NCBI RefSeq assembly: GCF_014268655.2
Contig: NZ_JABWQX020000001.1
Coordinates: 4,295,261 to 4,359,260 of the forward strand
Direction of reading: 5' to 3'
Length of the DNA: 64,000 nucleotides
Source of the DNA: Pseudomonas marvdashtae
Lineage (GTDB): Bacteria; Pseudomonadota; Gammaproteobacteria; Pseudomonadales; Pseudomonadaceae
The first letter of the stretch is position 1. Each line of letters opens with the position of its first letter. Shown piece by piece: positions 11,126-19,871 of the stretch. Below the pieces are notes generated by a model. It was not told where the DNA came from. It saw only the letters and a list, made by a program, of their open reading frames with translations, and ran no database searches. The position numbers and the translations under genes are program-made.

Positions 11126-11142
11126 TTTATGCTGCCACTCTG

Positions 11143-11544
11143 TCAGCGATGGCCGCCCCGCCCATCATGACCGCCGCGTCCCCGGTGATCGCGTCCGCGA
11201 TCACGACCGCCTCGACCACCGCGATCGTCGTTCCAGCCGCCCCGATCACGGCCATCCCAGCCGCCCCGGTGTGGATAAGGCCGGTACGCTGCTCGCGGGG
11301 GCGAGTAATAACGGGGCCCATGCTGGTAATAACGCGGTGCCGAGTAATAACGTGGTGCCGGCTGATAGTACCGTGGCGCGTAGTAGCCACGTGGGGCCGA
11401 ATAATAACTCCCGCCACCGTAATAGACCGGCGCTGGCGAGGTGTAGACCTCGGAACGGTAATAGTTCGAACCTCCTCCCTCGTAAGGCACGCAGGCCGAA
11501 AGAGATAAACCGAGAAACGCAATGAACAGCAGTCGTCGATACAT
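11143..11544 (-). CDS. Low-complexity Tyr/Gly/Arg-rich lipoprotein
   Basis: A 133-aa protein with a lipoprotein signal peptide ending in LSAC (lipidated Cys18). The mature part has repeated YY and APRYY units (about residues 28-90), then a tail of Gly, Arg, Asp and His (GGRGGRDRGRDHRGRG type). No enzyme domain is visible. The composition suggests a disordered, envelope-attached protein; YXX-repeat lipoproteins of this kind occur in Pseudomonas without known function. It has its own terminator and lies divergent from the guanidine operon. Confidence 0.75.
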   Translation of the reverse strand: MYRRLLFIAFLGLSLSACVPYEGGGSNYYRSEVYTSPAPVYYGGGSYYSAPRGYYAPRYYQPAPRYYSAPRYYQHGPRYYSPPRAAYRPYPHRGGWDGRDRGGWNDDRGGRGGRDRGRDHRGRGGHDGRGGHR

Positions 11545-11694
11545 GGCGGCCTCCTGGACCGCGAATGGGCCACGTCAGCGACGCTGACGGGCGGCAGTCA
11601 TCTATTGAGGTGACTGACGATTAATCTGACAGTGAAATCGGAATCTGGTGCGACGCGGCAATAACTCGAAACATGTAGCCTTTTGCTTTATTCC

Positions 11695-11711
11695 GGTGCG
11701 CGAATGGCACC
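11695..11711. promoter_or_regulatory. Inverted repeat upstream of the guanidine promoter
   Basis: GGTGC and GCACC are separated by 7 bases, about 77 bp before the -24 element of the sigma-54 promoter. This is a plausible enhancer-binding site for a sigma-54 activator. It does not have the half-site order usual for NtrC, so the factor is not assigned. Confidence 0.35.
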
Positions 11712-11787
11712 ACAACAACGCATGAACCAACCCTCTGGCCCGCACCAAAAATAGCCAAACCGCTCTAGCTCGGCCATTGCACGGACT

Positions 11788-11803
11788 TGGCACGGCTCTC
11801 GCT
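11788..11803 (+). promoter_or_regulatory. Sigma-54 promoter of the guanidine operon
   Basis: TGGCACGGCTCTCGCT keeps the GG-N10-GC core of RpoN promoters with one mismatch in the -12 box. It lies about 55 bp before the riboswitch, so the RNA would start near 11814 and carry the whole aptamer. Nitrogen control through RpoN suits a pathway that yields ammonia. Confidence 0.7.
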
Positions 11804-11856
11804 TTAACGAATCTCGTGCAGGAGTCATCACAGGTTCGCGGCACCACAATTTGCAA

Positions 11857-11960
11857 TGGCTGACTAGGGTTCCGGCTCGCCTCTGGCGAGTGGCTGGTCC
11901 GAGAGTTGGCGACCTCCAGTTGAGGTTACACGGCGGGACAAAAGCCCGGGAGACAAGCCA
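11857..11960 (+). ncRNA. Guanidine-I (ykkC) riboswitch
   Basis: The conserved aptamer segments appear in order: CTAGGGTTCCG (11864-11874), CTGGTCCGAGAG (11894-11905), and ACACGGCGGGACAAAAGCCC (11928-11947) followed by GGGAG. A closing stem is formed by TGGCT (11857-11861) and AGCCA (11956-11960). This class binds free guanidinium. Downstream lie a UUCG-loop hairpin (CACCG/CGGTG, 11959-11972) and a CTCC that could pair with the GGAG ribosome-binding site of the first gene, so the expression platform may act on translation. No T-run terminator is seen. Confidence 0.93.
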
Positions 11961-12014
11961 CCGTTCGCGGTGCCGCGTTGCTCCTGTCCGCCCTTGATCA
12001 ACTGGAGAACCACC

Positions 12015-13082
12015 ATGTTCAAGCTTCGTCTGTCCGCCCTGCTCCTCGCCGCGCTCTCGGCCCTCATGAGCTTCTCGTCCGTCGCAGCCCAGAAAGACCA
12101 CTTCAGCGTCTGCTGGACCATTTACGCCGGCTGGATGCCCTGGGAATACGCCGGTAGCCAAGGCATCGTCGATAAATGGGCGAAAAAATACGGCATCAAG
12201 ATCGATGTCGTGCAGCTCAACGACTACGTTGAATCCATCAACCAATACACCGCCGGTCAGTTCGACGGCTGCACCATGACCAACATGGACGCCCTGACCA
12301 TTCCCGCCGCTGGCGGAGTGGACAGCACCGCGCTGATCATCAGTGATTTCTCCAATGGCAACGACGGCGTCGTCCTCAAGGGCGAAAGCAAGAAAGTCGC
12401 CGACCTCAAGGGCATGGACGTCAATCTGGTGGAACTGTCGGTGTCCCATTACCTGCTGGCCCGCGCCCTGGATTCGGTGGGCCTCACCGAGAAAGACCTG
12501 AAAGTCGTCAACACCTCCGATGCCGATATCTCCGCAGCCTTCAACACCGATGAGGTCAAGGCTGTCACCACCTGGAACCCCATGCTGTCGGACATCAAGG
12601 CCCAGCCCGGCGTCAGCGAGGTGTTCAACTCCAGTCAGATCCCCGGCGAGATCATGGACATGATGGTGGTCAACACCCAGACCCTTCAGGACAACCCGGC
12701 CTTGGGCAAGGCACTGACCGGTGCCTGGTTTGAAGTGGTCGCGCTGATGAACGCCAAGAACGCAGCCGCCAAGGCCGCACTGGAACACATGGCCAAGGCA
12801 TCGGGCACTGACCTCAAAGGTTTCCAGGCGCAACTGGACACCACCAAGTTGTTCGCCACGCCCAAGGAAGCGCTCACCTTCGCCACCAGCGAACAACTGC
12901 CCGCCACCATGGGCAAGGTGGCCGAATTTTCGTTCCAGCACGGTTTGCTGGGTGAAGGCGCCAAGGATGCGGACGCGGTCGGCATGGCGTTCGCCAATGG
13001 CGTGACCCGTGGCGACAAGGCCAACCTGAAGCTGCGCTTCGATCCCACCTATGTACAGCTGGCCACCGACGGCAAGCTGTAG
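12015..13082 (+). CDS. ABC transporter substrate-binding protein, guanidine/urea carboxylase operon
   Basis: A periplasmic solute-binding protein of 355 aa with a Sec signal peptide (about residues 1-24, cleaved after VAA). The fold is the NMT1/taurine-binding type: FSVCWTIYAGWMPWEYA at the mature N-terminus and a ligand-hinge region with VVNTSDADISAAF. This family is found beside urea-carboxylase genes and is usually named a urea transporter. Because a guanidine riboswitch controls it, guanidinium or a guanidino compound is the likelier ligand. ATG at 12015 follows a GGAG site by 7 bases. First gene of an operon reaching 21647. Confidence 0.9.
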   Translation: MFKLRLSALLLAALSALMSFSSVAAQKDHFSVCWTIYAGWMPWEYAGSQGIVDKWAKKYGIKIDVVQLNDYVESINQYTAGQFDGCTMTNMDALTIPAAGGVDSTALIISDFSNGNDGVVLKGESKKVADLKGMDVNLVELSVSHYLLARALDSVGLTEKDLKVVNTSDADISAAFNTDEVKAVTTWNPMLSDIKAQPGVSEVFNSSQIPGEIMDMMVVNTQTLQDNPALGKALTGAWFEVVALMNAKNAAAKAALEHMAKASGTDLKGFQAQLDTTKLFATPKEALTFATSEQLPATMGKVAEFSFQHGLLGEGAKDADAVGMAFANGVTRGDKANLKLRFDPTYVQLATDGKL

Positions 13083-13097
13083 AACGGAGGACCTGGC

Positions 13098-13913
13098 ATG
13101 CGCCTGATCAACCGCCACCCGGATCGTCCCAGCCGCTTGCTGTTGGTGATCCTGCCATTCGCGCTGGTGTTGTTCGCCTACTTCATGGGCTCGGCCGAAC
13201 GGTTGATGGACAACCCCAACGACAAGCTGCTGCCCAGCGCCGTGCAAATGAGCGATGCGGTCAAACGACTGGCTTTCACCGCCGATGCCCGCAGCGGTGA
13301 TTACCTGCTTTGGCAGGACACCGCTTCCAGCCTGCGCCGATTGGCGATTGGCCTGGGCATCAGTGCCGCCGCCGGGCTGTGCCTGGGCATCGCCGCCGGT
13401 ACCCTGCCACTGTTCGGCGCACCGCTGTCGCCTTTGCTCACCGTGCTTTCGATGGTGCCGCCACTGGCCATCCTGCCGATTCTCTTCATCGTCTTCGGCT
13501 TGGGGGAGTTGTCGAAAGTGATGCTGATCGTGATCGGCATCACGCCGTGCCTGGCGCGCGACCTGGAACAGCGCGCCCGGGAGATTCCGCTGGAACTGCT
13601 GATCAAGGCGCAGACCCTCGGGGCTTCAACCTGGACCCTGATGCTGCGCGTGGTGCTGCCGCAATTGCTGCCGCGCCTGTTGATCTCCCTGCGGCTGATG
13701 CTGGGTTCGGCCTGGCTGTTTCTGATCGCCGCCGAAGCCATCGCCTCCACCGATGGGCTGGGCTATCGGATTTTCCTCGTGCGTCGGTACTTGGCGATGG
13801 ATGTGATCTTGCCTTACGTGGCCTGGATCACTCTGCTCGCCTGGCTGATGGACTGGGGCCTCAAGCGTCTCACCCGCCAAGCGTTCCCCTGGTACGAGGG
13901 GGCGAAGGCATGA
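13098..13913 (+). CDS. ABC transporter permease, guanidine/urea carboxylase operon
   Basis: An inner-membrane permease of 271 aa with about six hydrophobic segments (near residues 14-32, 80-105, 110-140, 145-160, 190-220 and 235-255). The coupling loop has EIPLELLIKAQTLGAS followed by LPQLLPRLLISLRLMLGSAWLF, the EAA-type motif contacting the ATPase. It belongs to the SsuC/TauC-like permeases. Starts 15 bp after the binding protein behind a GGAGG site and overlaps the ATPase gene by 4 bp. Confidence 0.92.
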   Translation: MRLINRHPDRPSRLLLVILPFALVLFAYFMGSAERLMDNPNDKLLPSAVQMSDAVKRLAFTADARSGDYLLWQDTASSLRRLAIGLGISAAAGLCLGIAAGTLPLFGAPLSPLLTVLSMVPPLAILPILFIVFGLGELSKVMLIVIGITPCLARDLEQRAREIPLELLIKAQTLGASTWTLMLRVVLPQLLPRLLISLRLMLGSAWLFLIAAEAIASTDGLGYRIFLVRRYLAMDVILPYVAWITLLAWLMDWGLKRLTRQAFPWYEGAKA

Positions 13914-14698
13914 GTTTCATCCAAGTCAACAACGTCTGGCAGCAGTATGCCGACCAAGTGGTGCTCGAACGATTGAACCTGAGCGTCTCCGAGGGCGAGT
14001 TCTGCACGCTGGTGGGCGCGTCGGGTTGCGGCAAGTCGACTTTCCTGCGGCTACTGCTAGGCCAGGAACGCGCCAGTCGCGGACAGATCCTGCTGGATGG
14101 CAACCCCTTGGCCGGCGAACCGGATGCCAGCCGGGGCGTGGTGTTCCAGCGCTACTCGGTGTTCCCGCACCTGACGGTGCTGGACAACGTCGCCCTGGGC
14201 CTGGAGCTGCCGCGCTCGCCGCTGCTGGGGCGTCTGTTCGGCAGCGCCAAACGCCAGGCTCGCGAAGAGGCCGCACAACTGCTGGACAAAGTCGGCCTGG
14301 GCCATGCGTCGGAAAAATACCCCGCGCAGCTTTCCGGCGGCATGCAACAGCGCCTGGCGATTGCCCAGGCACTGATCATGAAGCCCCGCGTCCTGTTGCT
14401 CGATGAACCCTTCGGCGCCCTCGACCCCGGCATCCGCAAAGACATGCATGAGCTGCTGCTGGCGCTGTGGCGCGAAACCCGGCTGACGGTGTTCATGGTC
14501 ACTCACGACCTGTCCGAAGGTTTCAGCCTTGGCACGCGCCTGCTGGTGTTCGACAAGGTTCGCGTCGATCCACACGCCCCTGGCGCCTATGGCGCACGCA
14601 TCACCTACGACATCCCATTGAACAGCGACCGCCGCACCGCCCGTGCCGCCGTCGACGCCCTGCCCGCCGAACTGGCTGGCACGTTGCGTATCGCTTGA
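13910..14698 (+). CDS. ABC transporter ATP-binding protein, guanidine/urea carboxylase operon
   Basis: A cytoplasmic ATPase of 262 aa energising the importer. Walker A is GASGCGKST (near residue 38), the signature LSGGMQQR, Walker B LLLDEPFGALD, and the switch His sits in MVTHDLSE. It matches the SsuB/TauB group. ATG at 13910 overlaps the permease stop (ATGA), indicating translational coupling. Confidence 0.93.
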   Translation: MSFIQVNNVWQQYADQVVLERLNLSVSEGEFCTLVGASGCGKSTFLRLLLGQERASRGQILLDGNPLAGEPDASRGVVFQRYSVFPHLTVLDNVALGLELPRSPLLGRLFGSAKRQAREEAAQLLDKVGLGHASEKYPAQLSGGMQQRLAIAQALIMKPRVLLLDEPFGALDPGIRKDMHELLLALWRETRLTVFMVTHDLSEGFSLGTRLLVFDKVRVDPHAPGAYGARITYDIPLNSDRRTARAAVDALPAELAGTLRIA

Positions 14699-14711
14699 AA
14701 GGAGTTTTTCC

Positions 14712-15437
14712 ATGACCGATTCGATCCAGCTGTTTGCGCCCTTCGCCGAAGAATTGCTGCCCGGTGGCGGTCACCGTTCGTTCGTGCTCAAGCGCGGCCA
14801 GTTGCTGCGCCTGACCGATCTGCGCGGCGGCGCCAATGTGAGCCTGACGATGCTCAATGCCAACGAGAAAACCGAACGCCTGAACCTGCCGGACAGCCTG
14901 AAATGCCAACACACCGCCAAGCTCACCGCCGGCCATTGCCTGTATTCGGACATGGGCCGGGTGCTGGCGGCGATCACCGCTGACACCTGCGGCTGGAGCG
15001 ACAGCCTCGGCGGCGTGCTCTGCGCTGAGGAGGTCGCTGAAAAATACGGTCAGGGCCGCTATCAGGAACTGCGCAACGGCTTCTTTCGCAACGGCACCGA
15101 CAACTTGCTGGTGGAACTGGGCAAATGGGGGCTGGGCCTGTCCGACCTGCTGATGACCCTCAACCTGTTCAGCCGGGTGAATGTCGACGAGGCTGGACAT
15201 TTTCACTTCGTCGAAGGCAATTCCAAGGCCGGCGACTACATCGAGCTGTACGCACCGATGGACACGCTGGTGGTACTGACGGCGCTGCAACACCCGATGG
15301 ACCCGAACCCGCAATACGCGCCGCAGCCGCTCAAGCTCAGCTGGATGAACGCCAACCCCAGCGTCGCCGAACACTGCCGTCATTCGCGCCCGGAAAACCA
15401 GCGCGGCTTCATCAATACCGATCGCCTGTTCGCCTGA
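14712..15437 (+). CDS. cgdA: DUF1989 protein UAAP1, carboxyguanidine deiminase subunit
   Basis: 241-aa urea-amidolyase-associated protein 1 of the DUF1989 family. Work on guanidine-using bacteria showed that the two DUF1989 proteins encoded beside the carboxylase together deiminate carboxyguanidine to allophanate (CgdAB). Visible family features are [18 protein letters not shown] near the start, [12 protein letters not shown] with the conserved Cys (about residue 95), and [19 protein letters not shown] site precedes the ATG. The symbol is assigned from context and family; which subunit is A or B should be checked against the literature. Confidence 0.85.
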   Translation: MTDSIQLFAPFAEELLPGGGHRSFVLKRGQLLRLTDLRGGANVSLTMLNANEKTERLNLPDSLKCQHTAKLTAGHCLYSDMGRVLAAITADTCGWSDSLGGVLCAEEVAEKYGQGRYQELRNGFFRNGTDNLLVELGKWGLGLSDLLMTLNLFSRVNVDEAGHFHFVEGNSKAGDYIELYAPMDTLVVLTALQHPMDPNPQYAPQPLKLSWMNANPSVAEHCRHSRPENQRGFINTDRLFA

Positions 15438-15447
15438 GGATCGTCCC

Positions 15448-16089
15448 ATGTCACTTGCCATCGCCACCGCCCACAAGCAACCCGACACCGCCGTCTACCG
15501 CGCCACGATCCCCGCCGGGGAACCTTGGCTGACGGAGGTCAAGGCGGGCCAGACCCTGCGCATCCTCGACCTGGAGGGCAACCAGGCAGTCGATACGCTG
15601 TTCTACAGCCTGGCCAATCCCAAGGAACGCTATGACGTGCAGCGCACCCTGCGTCGGCAGAACAGCGTTTACCTGAGCACCGGCAGCGTACTGTATTCCA
15701 ACCTCGGTCGGCCGATGCTGACCATCGTCGAAGACACCTGCGGTCGCCACGACACCCTAGGCGGCGCCTGCGCCCAGGAAAGCAACACCGTGCGCTACGC
15801 CCTGGAAAAACGCCACATGCACAGCTGCCGCGACAACTACCTGCGGGCCTGCGCCCATGATGGCCGGCTGGGCAAAGGCGACATCGGGCCGAACATCAAT
15901 TTCTTCATGAACGTGCCGGTCACCGTCGACGGTGGCCTGACGTTCGAAGACGGGATCTCGGCCCCGGGCAAATACGTCGACCTGCGGGCCGAAATGGACG
16001 TGATCGTGTTGATCTCCAATTGCCCGCAACTGAATAACCCGTGCAACGCCTACAACCCCACCCCTGCGGAGCTGCTGATATGGAACTGA
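15448..16089 (+). CDS. cgdB: DUF1989 protein UAAP2, carboxyguanidine deiminase subunit
   Basis: 213-aa partner of the preceding DUF1989 protein, starting 10 bp after it. Shared family features are [32 protein letters not shown] (conserved Cys) and the region [23 protein letters not shown] (key residues GPNINFFM) with [15 protein letters not shown] at the C-terminus. With its partner it is expected to remove ammonia from carboxyguanidine, giving allophanate. It is separated from the carboxylase gene by 193 bp that contain a second riboswitch. Confidence 0.85.
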   Translation: MSLAIATAHKQPDTAVYRATIPAGEPWLTEVKAGQTLRILDLEGNQAVDTLFYSLANPKERYDVQRTLRRQNSVYLSTGSVLYSNLGRPMLTIVEDTCGRHDTLGGACAQESNTVRYALEKRHMHSCRDNYLRACAHDGRLGKGDIGPNINFFMNVPVTVDGGLTFEDGISAPGKYVDLRAEMDVIVLISNCPQLNNPCNAYNPTPAELLIWN

Positions 16090-16148
16090 AACTCATCCGC
16101 CTGCGACGCTGGCTGTACGCGCTGTGCCAGAGCCGATCGGGGCAGTGC

Positions 16149-16165
16149 ATCAAGTAACACTTGAT
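16149..16165. promoter_or_regulatory. Perfect inverted repeat before the internal riboswitch
   Basis: ATCAAGT and ACTTGAT flank AAC. The repeat lies 60 bp after the second deiminase gene and 29 bp before the guanidine-II hairpins. It could be an operator or the foot of an internal promoter; no T-run follows. Confidence 0.35.
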
Positions 16166-16193
16166 CCCTATCGGGCAGGTGTTTGAAAGCTTC

Positions 16194-16242
16194 GCCGCCG
16201 GGGACGACCTCGACGGCCATCGAAAACTGCGGGACGGCCCGC
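16194..16242 (+). ncRNA. Guanidine-II (mini-ykkC) riboswitch, internal to the operon
   Basis: Two adjacent hairpins have the hallmark ACGR tetraloops. The first (16194-16217) has GCCG-CGGGG-type arms closing the loop ACGA with 9 of 10 positions paired. The second (16229-16242) is GCGGG-ACGG-CCCGC, perfectly paired. The linker is 11 bases. Two such loops kissing through their CG bases in the presence of guanidinium is the known mechanism of this class. CCTC just after the second stem can pair with the GAGG of the carboxylase ribosome-binding site, suggesting translational control. Confidence 0.82.
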
Positions 16243-16250
16243 CTCCCAGT

Positions 16251-16271
16251 TCAGGCAGCACGCATGCCTGA
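16251..16271 (+). promoter_or_regulatory. Hairpin abutting the carboxylase ribosome-binding site
   Basis: TCAGGCA and TGCCTGA form a perfect 7-bp stem around a 7-base loop. The stem ends on the first bases of GAGGGG (16270-16275), which serves the ATG at 16283. It can act as the expression platform of the guanidine-II element. Confidence 0.55.
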
Positions 16272-16282
16272 GGGGTCATGCC

Positions 16283-19200
16283 ATGTTCGAAAAAATCCTC
16301 ATTGCCAACCGTGGCGCCATCGCCTGCCGCATCCTGCGGACTTTGCGCGAGCTGAAGGTCGAAGGTGTCGCGGTGTATTCCCAGGCCGATGCCGCCAGCC
16401 TGCACATTCTGCAAGCCGATCAAGCGCACTGCCTGGGCGAAGGCGCGGCGGCTGGCACCTACTTGGCGGTGGACAAGCTCTTGGCGATTGCCAAAAGCAG
16501 CGGCGCGACGGCGATTCATCCCGGCTATGGTTTTCTCTCGGAAAACGCCGCCTTCGCCGAGGCCTGCGAGGCCGCCGACATTGCCTTCATCGGCCCAACG
16601 CCAGAGCAGCTGCGGGTGTTCGGTCTCAAGCACACCGCACGTGACCTGGCCCGGCAACACGGCGTGCCGCTGCTCGAAGGCACCGAACTACTCGACAGCC
16701 TCGACGATGCGTTGCTGGCCGGCACTCGGGTCGGCTACCCGGTGATGCTCAAGAGCACGGCGGGCGGTGGCGGCATCGGCATGCGCGTGTGTCGCAGCGC
16801 CGCCGAATTGAGTGAGTCGTTTGAGGCGGTCAAGCGCCTCGGGCAGAACAACTTCAGCGATGCCGGCGTGTTCATCGAGAAATACATCGAACGCGCGCGG
16901 CACCTGGAGGTGCAGGTGTTCGGCGACGGCCAGGGCCAAGTGATCGCGCTCGGCGTGCGCGATTGCTCGGTGCAACGGCGCAACCAGAAAGTCATTGAAG
17001 AGACCCCGGCACCGAACCTGCCCGAGGGCATGGCCGATGCGCTCTGCGCGGCGGCGATCAAACTGGCCCAGGCTGTGAACTACCGCAGCGCCGGCACCGT
17101 GGAATTCGTGTTCGACAGCGACGCCGGGCGCTTTTATTTCCTGGAGGTGAACACTCGCCTGCAAGTGGAGCACGGCGTCACCGAACAAGTATGGGGCATC
17201 GACCTGGTGCGCTGGATGGTGCAACTGGCCGCCGGTGACCTGCCGCCGCTGAATGAGCTGAGCCAGGGTTTGAAAGCCGAGGGCCATGCGATTCAAGCGC
17301 GCGTATACGCCGAGGATCCGGGCCGGGATTTCCAGCCGAGCCCAGGCTTGCTGACCGCCGTGCAATTTCCCGAAGCCGACGGCAAGCATCTGCGCATCGA
17401 CACTTGGGTCGAGGCCGGATGCCAGATCCCACCGTACTTTGATCCGATGATCGCCAAGGTCATCCGTTGGGCGCCGACCCGCGAGCAAGCCCGCCTGGGC
17501 TTGCACCAGGCGCTGGCTCAAAGCTTGTTGTATGGCGTGGAAACCAACCGCGTCTATTTGCAACAGATCCTGCTCGATGCGCCCTTCGCCAGCGGCCAGC
17601 CATGGACGCGGTGCCTGGAAGAGCTGGTCTATCGCGCCAACACCGTCGAGGTGCTCAGCCCCGGCACCCAGACCAGTGTGCAGGACTACCCCGGCCGCCT
17701 CGGTTATTGGGCGGTGGGCGTTCCCCCGTCGGGGCCGATGGACAGCCGCTCGCTGCGCCAAGGCAATCGCCTGCTGGGCAACGATGAAGGCGCCGCGGCG
17801 CTGGAAATCACCATGAGCGGGCCGCTGCTGCGCTTCAACTGCGACGCTCGAGTGGCCGTGACCGGCGCGCCGATTGCGCTGAGCCTCGATGGCGATACCG
17901 TTCCAATGAACACGCCGCTGTCGATCAAGGCCGGTGCCACCCTCTCCATCGGCACGATATCCGGCGCCGGCGCGCGCAGTTACCTGTGCCTGCAGGGCGG
18001 CGTGCAAGTGCCGGATTACCTGGGCAGCAAAAGCACCTTCACCCTCGGCCAGTTCGGCGGCCACGGCGGGCGGGCGCTGTGCACCGGTGACGTGTTGCAC
18101 CTGGCAGCGCTGGATCCGCACGCGGTACTGCCGGACCAGCACCAACCGACCCTGGCGCTGCCTGACGTGCGGCAGATTCGGGTGATTTATGGCCCCCATG
18201 GCGCGCCGGAATATTTCACCGAGCGCTACATGCAGACCTTTTTCGACACGCACTGGGAAGTGCATTTCAACTCCAGCCGCACCGGCGTGCGACTGATCGG
18301 CCCCAAGCCTGAATGGGTGCGTGCCGACGGCGGCGAAGCGGGGTTGCATCCTTCCAACATCCATGACAATCCCTACGCCATCGGCGCGGTGGATTTTACC
18401 GGCGACATGCCCGTCATCCTTGGCCCCGACGGCCCGAGCCTGGGCGGATTCGTCTGCCCGGTGACGGTGATCGAAGCAGATCTCTGGCAACTGGGGCAAC
18501 TCAAGGCCGGGGACAAGGTGCGCTTTGTGCCGGTGGATTTATCGACCGCACGATCACTGGCCACGCGACCCACAGGTTCTGTGGATACCCAAACACTGAT
18601 CTCGCCTGTCGTGCTGAACATCGGCCAGGACGACACCCGACTGGTCGCTCGCCTCTCGGGCGACACCCACCTGCTGCTGGAAATCGGCGCCCCCGAGCTG
18701 GACCTGGTGCTGCGCTTTCGAGCCCACGCCCTGATGCAGGCGCTGGAGCAAAAACAGCTGCACGGCGTGATCGACCTGACGCCGGGCATTCGCTCGCTGC
18801 AAGTGCACTACCAACCCGAGCAATTGCCCCTGGCCGAGTTGCTGGCGATCGTCGCTGGCGAATGGGATGCGGTGTGTGCCGCGCAAGACCTGCAAGTGCC
18901 GTCACGCATCGTCCATCTGCCGCTGTCCTGGGACGATCCGGCCTGCCAGCTGGCCATCGAAAAATACATGACCACGGTGCGCAAGGACGCCCCCTGGTGC
19001 CCCAGCAACCTGGAGTTCATCCGTCGCATCAACGACCTGCCCAACCTCGACGAAGTGCAGCGCACGGTGTTCGACGCCAGTTACCTGGTGATGGGCCTGG
19101 GTGATGTCTACCTCGGCGCGCCAGTTGCCACGCCGCTGGACCCTCGGCATCGGCTGGTGACCACCAAATACAACCCGGCCCGCACCTGGACCGCCGAGAA

Positions 19201-19849
19201 CTCGGTGGGCATCGGCGGTGCCTATATGTGCGTGTACGGCATGGAAGGCCCAGGCGGTTATCAGTTTGTCGGGCGCACCCTGCAGATGTGGAACCGTTAT
19301 CGGGACGTCGCCGCGTTCGACGGCAAACCCTGGCTGTTGCGATTCTTCGACCAGATCCGTTTTTACCCGGTCAGTGCCGATGAATTGTTGCGCATCCGCC
19401 GTGATTTCCCCCTGGGCCGCTTCGACCTGAACATCGAACACAGCCAGCTCAACCTCGCTGATTATCAGCGCTTCCTGGCAGCGGAAGCGGACAGCATCGC
19501 CGCGTTCCGCCAGCAGCAACAAGGCGCCTTCAATGCCGAGCGCGAGCGCTGGATCGCCAGCGGCCAGGCGCACTTCGACAGTGAAGAACCGGCCATCGCG
19601 CCGAGCGAAGATTCGCCGCTGAGCGCGCGGCAATTGAGCGTCGACAGCCACATCGCCGGCAATCTCTGGCAGGTCCAGGTGGAGGTGGGGACGCACGTCG
19701 CCGCCGGGGACGTACTGGTGATTCTGGAGTCGATGAAAATGGAAATCCCGCTGCTCGCGCCTGTGGCCGGGGTGGTGCGCGAGGTACGCGTCCAGCCAGG
19801 TTCGGCGGTGCGCGCCGGGCAACGCGTGGTGGTGCTGGAACGTGACTGA
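16283..19849 (+). CDS. Biotin-dependent guanidine carboxylase (urea carboxylase family)
   Basis: ATP-dependent carboxylation of guanidine (or urea) in the cytoplasm, making carboxyguanidine (or allophanate). The 1188-aa protein has, in order, a biotin carboxylase domain (about 1-450; KSTAGGGGIGM, QRRNQK, FLEVNTRLQVEHGVTE), a carboxyltransferase made of a KipA/AHS2-like half (about 453-760; SVQDYPGRLGYW) and a KipI/AHS1-like half (about 770-1085), and a biotinyl domain at the end with ESMKME (biotinylated Lys1152). The family is usually labelled urea carboxylase; two guanidine riboswitches and adjacent DUF1989 genes favour guanidine. The stop lies 22 bp before the chosen allophanate hydrolase start. 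Confidence 0.9.
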   Translation: MFEKILIANRGAIACRILRTLRELKVEGVAVYSQADAASLHILQADQAHCLGEGAAAGTYLAVDKLLAIAKSSGATAIHPGYGFLSENAAFAEACEAADIAFIGPTPEQLRVFGLKHTARDLARQHGVPLLEGTELLDSLDDALLAGTRVGYPVMLKSTAGGGGIGMRVCRSAAELSESFEAVKRLGQNNFSDAGVFIEKYIERARHLEVQVFGDGQGQVIALGVRDCSVQRRNQKVIEETPAPNLPEGMADALCAAAIKLAQAVNYRSAGTVEFVFDSDAGRFYFLEVNTRLQVEHGVTEQVWGIDLVRWMVQLAAGDLPPLNELSQGLKAEGHAIQARVYAEDPGRDFQPSPGLLTAVQFPEADGKHLRIDTWVEAGCQIPPYFDPMIAKVIRWAPTREQARLGLHQALAQSLLYGVETNRVYLQQILLDAPFASGQPWTRCLEELVYRANTVEVLSPGTQTSVQDYPGRLGYWAVGVPPSGPMDSRSLRQGNRLLGNDEGAAALEITMSGPLLRFNCDARVAVTGAPIALSLDGDTVPMNTPLSIKAGATLSIGTISGAGARSYLCLQGGVQVPDYLGSKSTFTLGQFGGHGGRALCTGDVLHLAALDPHAVLPDQHQPTLALPDVRQIRVIYGPHGAPEYFTERYMQTFFDTHWEVHFNSSRTGVRLIGPKPEWVRADGGEAGLHPSNIHDNPYAIGAVDFTGDMPVILGPDGPSLGGFVCPVTVIEADLWQLGQLKAGDKVRFVPVDLSTARSLATRPTGSVDTQTLISPVVLNIGQDDTRLVARLSGDTHLLLEIGAPELDLVLRFRAHALMQALEQKQLHGVIDLTPGIRSLQVHYQPEQLPLAELLAIVAGEWDAVCAAQDLQVPSRIVHLPLSWDDPACQLAIEKYMTTVRKDAPWCPSNLEFIRRINDLPNLDEVQRTVFDASYLVMGLGDVYLGAPVATPLDPRHRLVTTKYNPARTWTAENSVGIGGAYMCVYGMEGPGGYQFVGRTLQMWNRYRDVAAFDGKPWLLRFFDQIRFYPVSADELLRIRRDFPLGRFDLNIEHSQLNLADYQRFLAAEADSIAAFRQQQQGAFNAERERWIASGQAHFDSEEPAIAPSEDSPLSARQLSVDSHIAGNLWQVQVEVGTHVAAGDVLVILESMKMEIPLLAPVAGVVREVRVQPGSAVRAGQRVVVLERD

Positions 19850-19871
19850 ACTCAATCAAGGAATCAACGCC

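Noticed and set aside
11545..11690. Additional gene between the Tyr-rich lipoprotein and the guanidine promoter
   Set aside because: No frame with a start, ribosome-binding site and sensible composition was found; it is promoter DNA.
16080..16157. 25-codon frame overlapping the end of the second DUF1989 gene (start [20 protein letters not shown])
   Set aside because: No separate ribosome-binding site and no recognised similarity; it could be a leader peptide but support is too weak to list.
16688..18499. Long minus-strand open frame opposite the carboxylase
   Set aside because: Same reason: antisense to a conserved biotin enzyme, rich in His, Arg, Gln and Ala, no domain.
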